Source: an uncultured Duncaniella sp. (GTDB lineage: Bacteria; Bacteroidota; Bacteroidia; Bacteroidales; Muribaculaceae). Taken from it: a DNA stretch of 6,325 nt. The position numbers were made by a program, and so were the translations under genes. Below are positions 1 through 4,930 of this stretch, piece after piece. A model generated the notes under the pieces. That model was not told where the DNA came from and did no database searches. It was given only the letters and a program-made list of their open reading frames with translations. Location: NCBI GenBank assembly GCA_910577335.1, contig CAJTMJ010000074.1, positions 1 to 6,325 on the forward strand, written 5' to 3'. How positions within the stretch are numbered: position 1 is the stretch's first letter; each line of letters opens with the position of its first letter.

Positions 1-785
1 CAACCACGATTGACCTCTGCCTGTCGGTGTTCGAGTGGGCGAAGTTCCGCAAGCATAAGGGTGGCGTCAAGATGCACACACTTTATGACGTGGAGGCTCA
101 AGTCCCTGCTTTCGTGCATATTACAGAAGCAAAAGTCCATGATTCTAAGGCTATGCCTGAGATTCCGTATGAAAACGGAGCGCATTATATATTCGACCGT
201 GGCTACAACGATTTCGGCAATCTCTATACCATCAACCGCATTGGCGCGTTCTTCGTAGTCAGGGCGAAAACCAATGTCAGGTTCAAGCCTGTGACCTGGA
301 AACGGAGGCTTCCTGAAAACATGGTTTCCGATGCAATCGGTTACTTCACGGTTTATAAAAGCGCAAAGGATTACCCGGAGAAACTGCGGAAGGTGGTCTG
401 CATCGACCCGGAAGACGGTACAAGATACATCTTCCTGACCAACAATCTGACGACCTCAGCCGCGACAATCGCTGAGTTATACCGTAACCGATGGAGCGTG
501 GAACTGTTCTTCAAATGGATCAAGCAGCACCTGCGCATTAAGAAGTTCTGGGGAACATCAGGGAATGCTGTCCGCATCCAAATCTATTGTGCCATAATTA
601 CTTATTGCCTTGTGGCAATAGTGCAGCACGACATGAAATTGGAGCGAAGCATTTACGAAGTCCTTCAGATTCTTGGTATCTCGCTGACTGACAAGACCAG
701 TCTGCGTGACCTCTTCGACAAATCGAATTTCAAAAATGTCAATGTTCTCTGTGATTCAAGTGAACCGAATTTATTTAATTTTTAA
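1..785 (+). CDS. IS4-family DDE transposase, 5' end outside the window
   Basis: This is the C-terminal 260 residues of an insertion-sequence transposase; the reading frame (codons from position 3) is open at the left edge, so the N-terminal part lies outside. The enzyme would cut and rejoin the IS ends with a DDE RNase-H-like active site. All three acidic residues are visible: D in TTIDLCLS (codon 12-14), D in FDRGYNDF (codon 195-197), and E in YRNRWSVELFFKWIK (codon 501-503). The last motif fits the IS4-family Y-(2)-R-(3)-E-(6)-K signature exactly, with K at codon 522-524. The catalytic core shows no frameshift, so the gene may be functional. A GTG at 27 is only an internal codon, because homologous-looking sequence including the first D precedes it. 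It is probably an independent insertion next to the mobilizable element rather than part of it. Confidence 0.93.
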   Translation, partial: TTIDLCLSVFEWAKFRKHKGGVKMHTLYDVEAQVPAFVHITEAKVHDSKAMPEIPYENGAHYIFDRGYNDFGNLYTINRIGAFFVVRAKTNVRFKPVTWKRRLPENMVSDAIGYFTVYKSAKDYPEKLRKVVCIDPEDGTRYIFLTNNLTTSAATIAELYRNRWSVELFFKWIKQHLRIKKFWGTSGNAVRIQIYCAIITYCLVAIVQHDMKLERSIYEVLQILGISLTDKTSLRDLFDKSNFKNVNVLCDSSEPNLFNF

Positions 786-852
786 CCCCGTCCATTTTTT
801 AGTGGACAGTAGTGATATTTGCTCTTATTTAACAACCGTTTTTTTACATTGA
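786..852. mobile_element. Non-coding right end of the IS4-family element (boundary uncertain)
   Basis: About 65 bases follow the transposase stop before any plausible host or element coding sequence. They are T-rich and contain an inverted repeat, GTCCA (790-794) and TGGAC (803-807), around an 8-nt T-rich loop. This could stop transcription or form part of the transposase recognition end. The left IS end is outside the window, so neither the terminal inverted repeat nor the target duplication can be defined. The stated right limit is only the last in-frame stop (850-852) before a possible extension of the next gene. Confidence 0.4.
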
Positions 853-897
853 CCCCAATCTATCGCTCCCGCTTATGCTAATGCCGTAAAATCTCGT

Positions 898-1683
898 ATG
901 GCAGACAATAGGGATGAAGGATTTGATGATCTTGAGAAGTTATTGGAGGACGCTGACATAGGCAGAAGGATACTTAGAGATTTTCAGTCAGAAAATCCGG
1001 ATACCATTGCTCCGGCAATGCTTGCATGGCTATACTTCGGCAACAGTTGGGAGCTGATGGTTTCTTATAATGAAGAAATCATACAGGATAAAGAATCCGG
1101 CTTCTTCAATCGTCTTATGGCCCGCGCCATGATCTATTTCATCATTCGTAGAAGTATCCAGAATGAACACCGTACTCGACAGGATTGGGATAATTTCCGT
1201 AAGATTCAAAAGTCGATGGGTAGTGTCGTGTCTGTTACCGATTCGGCAATCGCCGAATTTGACGAGGAGAAATCAGCAGCCCCAGCGGACAGCACCGATG
1301 CAGAAACGACCGATGAGAAGAAAGAACCTAGGAAGCGGGGCAGGAAGAAAGTCCGTGAAACCCTCGACAACCTCATTCCCGGTAACACTGACCGCATAAA
1401 GGGCAAAATATCGGAGTTCCTGAAACTCCGGTCAAGCGGCAATGACCTCGCCATGCTGTATATCTATCTGCACGAAGATTCTCACATACGCAGTTGCGAC
1501 ATCTCTACATTCCACGATGCCCTGTCGGAACATTATCCCGAACACAAGTTTGTCGGACTGCGCGGAGTGCAGAAAGCCCATCAGCAGCTCACCACTCCTA
1601 TGATGGGAGGCAAGCGCATGATCGATATGGGGCAGGATAAAAAGAATCTCGACAATATCAGAAATCATTTTGAGGCGGCATAA
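898..1683 (+). CDS. Hypothetical protein, 261 aa, with central basic linker
   Basis: I do not recognise the function. The protein is cytosolic in appearance, with no signal peptide or membrane span. Residues about 1-108 look helical and rich in aromatics (AWLYFGNSWELM near 43-54). Residues about 110-142 form an acidic, low-complexity linker, followed by a basic patch EPRKRGRKK at about 143-151. Residues about 155-261 form a second compact domain. Such a layout would suit a DNA-associated accessory protein, but that is inference. Similar proteins occur in Bacteroidales mobile elements; DUF6043 is a possible label from memory, unverified. The ATG at 898 has no recognisable ribosome-binding site, and the frame stays open upstream to the stop at 850-852, which adds a plausible 15-codon extension. 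The true N-terminus may therefore have been changed by the adjacent IS. A strong terminator follows the stop codon by 21 nt, so the gene ends its own transcript. Confidence 0.8.
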   Translation: MADNRDEGFDDLEKLLEDADIGRRILRDFQSENPDTIAPAMLAWLYFGNSWELMVSYNEEIIQDKESGFFNRLMARAMIYFIIRRSIQNEHRTRQDWDNFRKIQKSMGSVVSVTDSAIAEFDEEKSAAPADSTDAETTDEKKEPRKRGRKKVRETLDNLIPGNTDRIKGKISEFLKLRSSGNDLAMLYIYLHEDSHIRSCDISTFHDALSEHYPEHKFVGLRGVQKAHQQLTTPMMGGKRMIDMGQDKKNLDNIRNHFEAA

Positions 1684-1704
1684 CGCCGAATTTTTATCAT
1701 ACTG

Positions 1705-1739
1705 AAGCCATCTGACCGCTTGCGGCCGGGTGGCTTTTT
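1705..1739 (+). terminator. Rho-independent terminator after the 261-aa gene
   Basis: AAGCCA (1705-1710) pairs with TGGCTT (1731-1736), and the stem continues inward through two G-T wobbles and one A-C mismatch to CCG (1716-1718) with CGG (1723-1725), leaving a CTTG loop. A run of five T (1735-1739) ends it. It lies 21 nt after the TAA stop and separates this gene from the downstream operon. Confidence 0.88.
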
Positions 1740-1773
1740 CCGTTTATCTCCACTTTGAATTTTCTCTATTCAG

Positions 1774-1816
1774 TTCGTTTAATTCGTTTAATTGCGTCAA
1801 CGAAATTAAACGAATT
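1774..1816. repeat. 9-bp tandem repeats merging into a 36-bp imperfect palindrome
   Basis: TTCGTTTAA occurs at 1774-1782 and again directly at 1783-1791, followed by a degenerate third copy TTGCGTCAA (1792-1800). The reverse complement TTAAACGAA is at 1806-1814. As a result AATTCGTTTAATT (1781-1793) and AATTAAACGAATT (1804-1816) are perfect 13-bp inverted arms. CGT (1795-1797) and ACG (1800-1802) continue the symmetry, with a single mismatched pair (1794/1803). The pattern fits a protein-binding site or small iteron cluster; there is no T-tract suggesting a terminator. Confidence 0.85.
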
Positions 1817-1818
1817 TA

Positions 1819-1844
1819 TTTAGCTGATGCTATGCGTTTTAGCT
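1819..1844. repeat. Direct repeat TTTAGCT, 19-bp period
   Basis: TTTAGCT is at 1819-1825 and 1838-1844. The copies extend to 12 positions with two differences (TTTAGCTGATGC against TTTAGCTATTGC). The 19-bp period is close to two helical turns and places both copies on about the same face of the DNA, immediately upstream of the promoter -33 element. This suits a dimeric regulator or excisionase site, which is inference. Confidence 0.55.
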
Positions 1845-1845
1845 A

Positions 1846-1876
1846 TTGCAAGGCGGGCAGTTGCCCATTATCTTTG
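1846..1876 (+). promoter_or_regulatory. Bacteroidetes-type promoter for the replication operon
   Basis: TATCTTTG at 1869-1876 matches the Bacteroidetes -7 consensus TAnnTTTG at every fixed position. TTG at 1846-1848 sits 20 nt upstream, within the usual 19-21 nt spacing for the -33 element. Transcription should start near 1881-1886, giving a leader of about 85 nt before the ATG at 1969. The spacer contains GGGCA (1855-1859) and TGCCC (1862-1866), an inverted repeat where a repressor could block RNA polymerase. Confidence 0.68.
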
Positions 1877-1879
1877 CAT

Positions 1880-1901
1880 CGCCGTTTCGGACGGAACGGC
1901 G
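1880..1901. repeat. 22-bp near-palindrome at the predicted transcription start
   Basis: CGCCGTT (1880-1886) and AACGGCG (1895-1901) are perfect inverted arms, and CG (1888-1889) with CG (1892-1893) continue the symmetry. It covers the predicted transcription start, so it could be an operator in DNA or a small hairpin at the 5' end of the transcript. Confidence 0.6.
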
Positions 1902-1968
1902 GCTAAACGGTTTCTAACGTCGCCAAAATCGTTCAGCTCTTAACAATCCGGCGACATAGCATTTGCCT

Positions 1969-2280
1969 ATGACAAATCTATTAGAGTTAATCAACAGTGG
2001 CGTGACCGGCGTTACGCTTAATGTCAAACTTGAAGACCTCGTTGAGCTGGTAAGACAGACAATCGAGGCCGCAAAGACGGAGCTGCTTCCGGCTATGGTC
2101 AGCGCGGCACATGAGGTCTTGCTCACCAAGAAGGAGGTGATGGAGAAATTCGGCGTGTGCCATACCACCCTCTGGAACTGGAACCGCAACAATATCCTCA
2201 TCCCGGTAAAAGTCGGGAAGAAGGTGTGCTACCGTCAGAGCGATGTGGAGCGTCTCATTCTTGAAAAAGCGAGACAATGA
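1969..2280 (+). CDS. Helix-turn-helix (MerR/HTH_17, excisionase-like) protein
   Basis: A 103-residue DNA-binding protein. Residues 1-50 form a helical, leucine-rich N-terminal part (MTNLLELINSG..., then LEDLVELVRQTIEAA) that may dimerise. Residues about 51-98 match a winged HTH of the excisionase/HTH_17 type: LLTKKEVMEKFGVCHTTLWNW is the HTH, KVGKKVCYRQSDVERLI the wing and closing helix. In Bacteroidales integrative elements, proteins of this type sit at this place and act as recombination directionality factors or operon regulators; which applies here is not shown. I chose ATG 1969 over an in-frame TTG at 1963. There is no clear Shine-Dalgarno sequence, as is usual in this phylum. The stop overlaps the next start as ATGA, so translation is likely coupled to the ATPase. 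Its targets may be the repeats and palindromes just upstream. Confidence 0.87.
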   Translation: MTNLLELINSGVTGVTLNVKLEDLVELVRQTIEAAKTELLPAMVSAAHEVLLTKKEVMEKFGVCHTTLWNWNRNNILIPVKVGKKVCYRQSDVERLILEKARQ

Positions 2281-3311
2281 TGGATGCACAGGAATTGAAT
2301 CGGCTCTGGCAGTCATATCAGCTCAGAGTTACGGACGAGATTGTCAGAAGCCCGGAAGTTCTCTTTTGCAACGGTTCGGCAATCGGCACACTCGGCAACT
2401 TCTCAGCATCGACCGGAAAGGCGAAAAGCAAAAAGACATTCAATGTGAGTGCCATTCTCGCGGCGGCGCTTACCAACGGAGAGGTGTTGCGCTATATAGC
2501 CGAGTTTCCCGACGACAAACGCACAATCCTCTATTTCGACACCGAGCAAAGTCCGCACCACTGCCAGCGGGTGATGAAACGTGCGTTGCGCCTCGCGGGA
2601 CTTCCGGTTGATAGGCATCCCGAAAATCTGATCTTCGCCCAGCTCCGCGCCATTACGCCCGACCTTCGCCTTGAACTTATAGACAATGCTATTGCAAACA
2701 CACCCAATGTCGGACTGGTCATAATAGACGGAGTACGCGACCTGATGTTCGACATCAACAACGCCATTGAATCGTCAAGGCTTATCGGCAAACTGATGGA
2801 ATGGACGGACAAGTATCAGATACACATCCATACCGTCCTGCATCTGAACAAGAGCGATGATAATGTACGCGGTCATGTAGGCACAGAACTAAACAACAAG
2901 GCGGAAACCGTGTTGCAAGTCTGCAAAAGCACTACGGACAGTGAAGTTACCGAGGTGTCGGCATCCTGTATCCGCTCAATGGACTTCCCGCCGTTTGCTT
3001 TCATTGTCAACGAAGCCGGACTGCCGGAGCTTGCCGCCGATTACACCTTTGCCGGGAAAACAAAGGTTCAGACCTTCTCATACTCGGAACTTACACCTGA
3101 ACAGCACCGTCAAGCTCTTGAAAAGGCTTTTGCCAACGGCGCGATAAAAGGATGCCAGAACTGCGAGGACAGCATCAAGAGAGCCTATGCCGCCTGCGGG
3201 TTTCCATACGGTGACGGCAAAGTGACGAAACTGAAATCATTTCTGATGAACAAACGGATGGTAGTCCGGGAAAACGGCACATATTCATACAACCCAGATT
3301 TTTATTACTGA
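2277..3311 (+). CDS. RepA-like AAA/RecA-fold ATPase (probable replicative helicase)
   Basis: A 344-residue P-loop ATPase of the RepA/DnaB-like RecA-fold group found in Bacteroidetes plasmids and integrative elements. It probably unwinds or helps load proteins at the element's origin, together with the primase downstream. Residues 40-55 hold the nucleotide-binding loop, TGKAKSKKTF (46-55), a variant Walker A in which the second glycine is Lys52 before Lys53-Thr54. FDTEQS (87-92) fits the glutamate-bearing strand, GLVIIDGVRDL (146-156) is Walker B with Asp151, and LHLNKSDDNVRGHVGTELNNKA (from 188) is the sensor region typical of this family. Residues about 272-344 look like a separate winged-helix domain (SIKRAYAACGFPYGDGKVTKLKSFLMNKRMVV...), possibly DNA-binding. 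Translation starts in an ATGA overlap with the HTH gene; a second ATG follows at 2280. A 74-nt gap with a hairpin separates it from the primase. Confidence 0.85.
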   Translation: MMDAQELNRLWQSYQLRVTDEIVRSPEVLFCNGSAIGTLGNFSASTGKAKSKKTFNVSAILAAALTNGEVLRYIAEFPDDKRTILYFDTEQSPHHCQRVMKRALRLAGLPVDRHPENLIFAQLRAITPDLRLELIDNAIANTPNVGLVIIDGVRDLMFDINNAIESSRLIGKLMEWTDKYQIHIHTVLHLNKSDDNVRGHVGTELNNKAETVLQVCKSTTDSEVTEVSASCIRSMDFPPFAFIVNEAGLPELAADYTFAGKTKVQTFSYSELTPEQHRQALEKAFANGAIKGCQNCEDSIKRAYAACGFPYGDGKVTKLKSFLMNKRMVVRENGTYSYNPDFYY

Positions 3312-3316
3312 TTTAA

Positions 3317-3360
3317 GTTCGGTTCAGTACGGGGTGTATATATGTGAGCTGAACCCGAAC
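3317..3360. repeat. Intergenic hairpin between ATPase and primase genes
   Basis: GTTCGGTTCAG (3317-3327) pairs with CTGAACCCGAAC (3349-3360) over 11 base pairs, with one bulged C on the right arm. The 21-nt loop includes TATATATG. There is no T-run, so it is not an ordinary terminator. It begins 6 nt after the ATPase stop and ends 25 nt before the primase start. It could be an mRNA processing or attenuation element, or a single-strand priming site for the primase. Confidence 0.65.
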
Positions 3361-3385
3361 CAAATCCCCAACACATATTTTCGAT

Positions 3386-4261
3386 ATGCTCAAAGAGATT
3401 AAATCAATCCCTTTAGCCGCCTTCTTGTCCCGGCTCGGACACGAGCCGGCGGCGAGAAAAGGAACGAGGCTCTGGTATAAGTCGCCGTTGCGACAGGAAC
3501 GGACACCATCGTTCAAGGTCGAGATAACGCTCAACTGCTGGTATGACTTCGGTCTTGGCAAAGGCGGCAACATCATAGACTTGGCAGCCGAGTTGTATCA
3601 GTCAACCGACCTGCGCCATCTCATGCGTTGCATCGCCAACAGCTATCCTGTGCCATCGGTGCAGACAGTCGCTTCCTCTTTTCCTCCGCGACACTCTGCA
3701 CCGAGTATGGAACGGTTTGAAGTCGTGCCACTGGAACACCGCGCACTTGTCGCATACCTCCAAGAGCGTGGTATTCCGGCACACATCGCCAAGGCGAACT
3801 GCAAAGAGGCTCATTACAGCGTCAACGGCAAGTTGTATTTTGCCGTGGCATTTGAGAATGTCAGCGGAGGCTGGGAACTGCGCAACCGCTATTTCAAAGG
3901 TTGCCGAGGACGCAAGGACATCTCATATCTGCCGTGGTCGAGAGACGGACCGTCAACAGAGAGTGCCTTGTTCGAGGGATTCATTGATTACCTCTCGGCC
4001 CTCACACTCGACATAATCAGCGGAGCCGACGCAATCATACTCAACTCGGTTGTCAATGTCAACAAAGCAGTACCGTATCTCAAAGATTACACCGCCATCA
4101 ACTGCTATCTTGACAACGACAATGCCGGGCAAACAGCACTCGCCGAGTTGAAAGCCATATATGGCTCAATCGTGATTGACCGCTCCACACTCTATTCAGA
4201 GTTTAACGACTTGAATGATTTTCTTGTCAACCAAAGTTCAAACATCAAACAAAACAAATGA
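3386..4261 (+). CDS. DNA primase with Toprim domain and zinc-less CHC2-like N-terminus
   Basis: A 291-residue primase related to the DnaG/TraC-type primases of Bacteroidales mobile elements (NBU PrmN1-like, from memory). It would lay down RNA primers for replication of the excised circle or of the transferred single strand. The N-terminal part, residues about 1-75, has the outline of a CHC2 zinc-finger domain: YKSPLRQERTPSFKV (31-45) and WYDFGLGKGGNIIDL (52-66). However, the positions normally held by zinc-binding Cys/His read Ser33, Arg36 and non-Cys, so zinc is probably not bound. The Toprim domain spans about 190-285, with the catalytic EG at 197-198 (LFEGFIDYLSAL) and the DxD at 243-245 (YLDNDNAGQTA), both intact. 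DnaG's large helicase-binding C-terminal domain is absent; the protein is about half DnaG's length. The stop overlaps the next gene as ATGA. No good ribosome-binding site precedes ATG 3386. Confidence 0.88.
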   Translation: MLKEIKSIPLAAFLSRLGHEPAARKGTRLWYKSPLRQERTPSFKVEITLNCWYDFGLGKGGNIIDLAAELYQSTDLRHLMRCIANSYPVPSVQTVASSFPPRHSAPSMERFEVVPLEHRALVAYLQERGIPAHIAKANCKEAHYSVNGKLYFAVAFENVSGGWELRNRYFKGCRGRKDISYLPWSRDGPSTESALFEGFIDYLSALTLDIISGADAIILNSVVNVNKAVPYLKDYTAINCYLDNDNAGQTALAELKAIYGSIVIDRSTLYSEFNDLNDFLVNQSSNIKQNK

Positions 4262-4758
4262 TGAAAACCACAAAAGCATCATCAACACCCGCATCTAAGT
4301 CAACCGAGTTGACCGATGCAGCCAAATCCAAAGTATCAACTCTTAATCCCGATTTTATTATGAAATCAGATAACTCTATCAACTCCACATCCTCAGTTAA
4401 CAGCGATAACACTGTTAACTGCACCACACCTGCCAACGCTGACAATCTGTTTGACAACGAGCAGATAGCAACCGAAGCAACAGCTATAACCGCCACAACC
4501 GAGCCGCCGAAGCAACAGCGCATCGGCAAGCAACAGCGCAAATCAGACTTCTCCGAGTTCAAGGCTACATTCCTTGCTCCTGCAAAGCTGGTGAACCGCC
4601 ATGCCCTGAATATCGAGGGCGACCTGTGGGACCAGCTTGAGCGTGTTTCCAGAATCCTCGGCGACCGTGGCACTACCGTCAGCAGCTACGCCAACGCCAT
4701 CCTCGCCGAGCATCTGAAACAGTATGCCGACGACATCGAAATCTGGCGCAAGCTCTAA
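4258..4758 (+). CDS. DUF3408-like protein of mobilizable elements
   Basis: A 166-residue protein with two distinct parts. Residues 1 to about 95 are low-complexity, rich in Ser, Thr, Asn, Ala and Lys, and probably disordered. Residues about 98-166 form a compact domain (FKATFLAPAKLVNRHALNIEGD..., then LERVSRILGDRGTTVSSYANAILAEHL and QYADDIEIWRKL) that I recognise as DUF3408-like. This family is common in Bacteroidales conjugative and mobilizable elements, next to mobilization genes; its RHH-like spacing suggests DNA binding, but no biochemical role is known to me. It starts in an ATGATG at 4258 overlapping the primase stop, so it is coupled to the replication genes. It ends immediately before the probable oriT. 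A 10-bp inverted repeat lies within the disordered coding part and is listed separately. Base composition there is AT-richer than in the neighbouring genes. Confidence 0.8.
   Translation: MMKTTKASSTPASKSTELTDAAKSKVSTLNPDFIMKSDNSINSTSSVNSDNTVNCTTPANADNLFDNEQIATEATAITATTEPPKQQRIGKQQRKSDFSEFKATFLAPAKLVNRHALNIEGDLWDQLERVSRILGDRGTTVSSYANAILAEHLKQYADDIEIWRKL
4394..4421. repeat. 10-bp perfect inverted repeat inside the DUF3408-like gene
   Basis: CAGTTAACAG (4394-4403) and CTGTTAACTG (4412-4421) are perfect inverted arms with an 8-nt spacer, and each carries the self-palindrome GTTAAC. Nearby are a 9-bp direct repeat TATCAACTC (4334-4342 and 4377-4385) and the inverted pair GAGTTGA (4306-4312) / TCAACTC (4336-4342). 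All fall in the low-complexity coding stretch. Confidence 0.7.
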
Positions 4759-4930
4759 TGTTTAACCCGACCGCAGGGAGCGGTTATCGTCAGCGCACAA
4801 CTAAGAAACGATAGTGGATTAGTTGGGGATGCAAGGGTATGTTTCGGGAGGTAAAAAATTCCCACCCGAAACCCCTCGCATCCCGAAGGACGCTCTCTGT
4901 TCCCTGCGGTTACCATCCCCAACCCAACAA
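4759..4930. other. Probable origin of transfer (oriT) region
   Basis: These 172 non-coding bases lie directly upstream of the MobC-like and relaxase genes, the usual place for oriT in mobilizable elements. They are packed with inverted repeats: ACCGC/GCGGT (4770-4774/4780-4784), TATCGT/ACGATA (4785-4790/4808-4813), a long hairpin at 4826-4884, and two long-range 10-bp pairings (4770-4779 with 4901-4910; 4822-4831 with 4914-4923). I cannot place the nick site by inspection. The promoter for the mobilization genes may also be here, but I see no convincing consensus. Confidence 0.62.
4826..4884. repeat. Long interrupted hairpin in the oriT region
   Basis: GGGATGC (4826-4832) pairs with GCATCCC (4878-4884), AGGG (4834-4837) with CCCT (4873-4876), and GTTTCGGG (4841-4848) with CCCGAAAC (4865-4872). 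The interruptions are one A-C mismatch and a 3-nt TAT bulge. GG/CC (4850-4851 with 4862-4863) continues after an A-A mismatch, to an A-rich loop. At least 21 base pairs make it the strongest structure in the window. Such hairpins are typical relaxase or accessory-protein binding sites. Confidence 0.8.

Larger units (their letters stand above)
1740..1868. other. Non-coding control region upstream of the replication operon
   Basis: No credible gene occupies the roughly 285 bases between the 261-aa gene and the HTH gene. This left part is AT-rich and carries tandem repeats, an imperfect palindrome and a pair of direct repeats, each listed separately. The rest holds the promoter and the 5' leader. 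Candidate roles are binding sites for the downstream HTH protein, a replication origin for the circular form, or recombinase accessory sites. The sequence does not decide among them. Confidence 0.6.

Noticed and set aside
27..785. GTG 27 as the true start of the transposase
   Set aside because: The frame is open upstream and the first catalytic Asp lies at 12-14, so the gene simply begins before the window.
1774..1816. CRISPR array
   Set aside because: The repeat units are only 9 bp, directly abutting without spacers, and no cas gene is present.
1963..1968. TTG start giving the HTH protein two extra residues
   Set aside because: ATG at 1969 is in frame two codons later, and nothing supports the rarer start.
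1987..2611. Open frames opposite or overlapping the HTH and ATPase genes (minus 1987-2316, plus 2243-2611, minus 2403-2618)
   Set aside because: They are shadows of two well-supported coding frames, with no domain and no start signals.
3374..3384. TATTTTCG as a promoter for the primase
   Set aside because: It is an imperfect match and almost touches the ATG, leaving no room for a leader.
4245..4673. 142-codon open frame on the minus strand
   Set aside because: It lies opposite the DUF3408-like gene; its Ser/Val/Leu-rich translation is explained by the low-complexity sense strand, and no family is recognisable.
4838..4845. TATGTTTC as a -7 promoter element for the mobilization genes
   Set aside because: It lacks the final G of the consensus, has no TTG at the right distance, and lies inside the oriT hairpin, where sequence is constrained by pairing.
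4823..4930. N-terminal extension of the MobC-like protein from TTG 4823 or ATG 4829
   Set aside because: The 36 codons coincide with the oriT hairpin arms and translate to a proline-rich stretch unlike a folded domain. The family-like protein begins at ATG 4931. An openness check in homologues would settle it.
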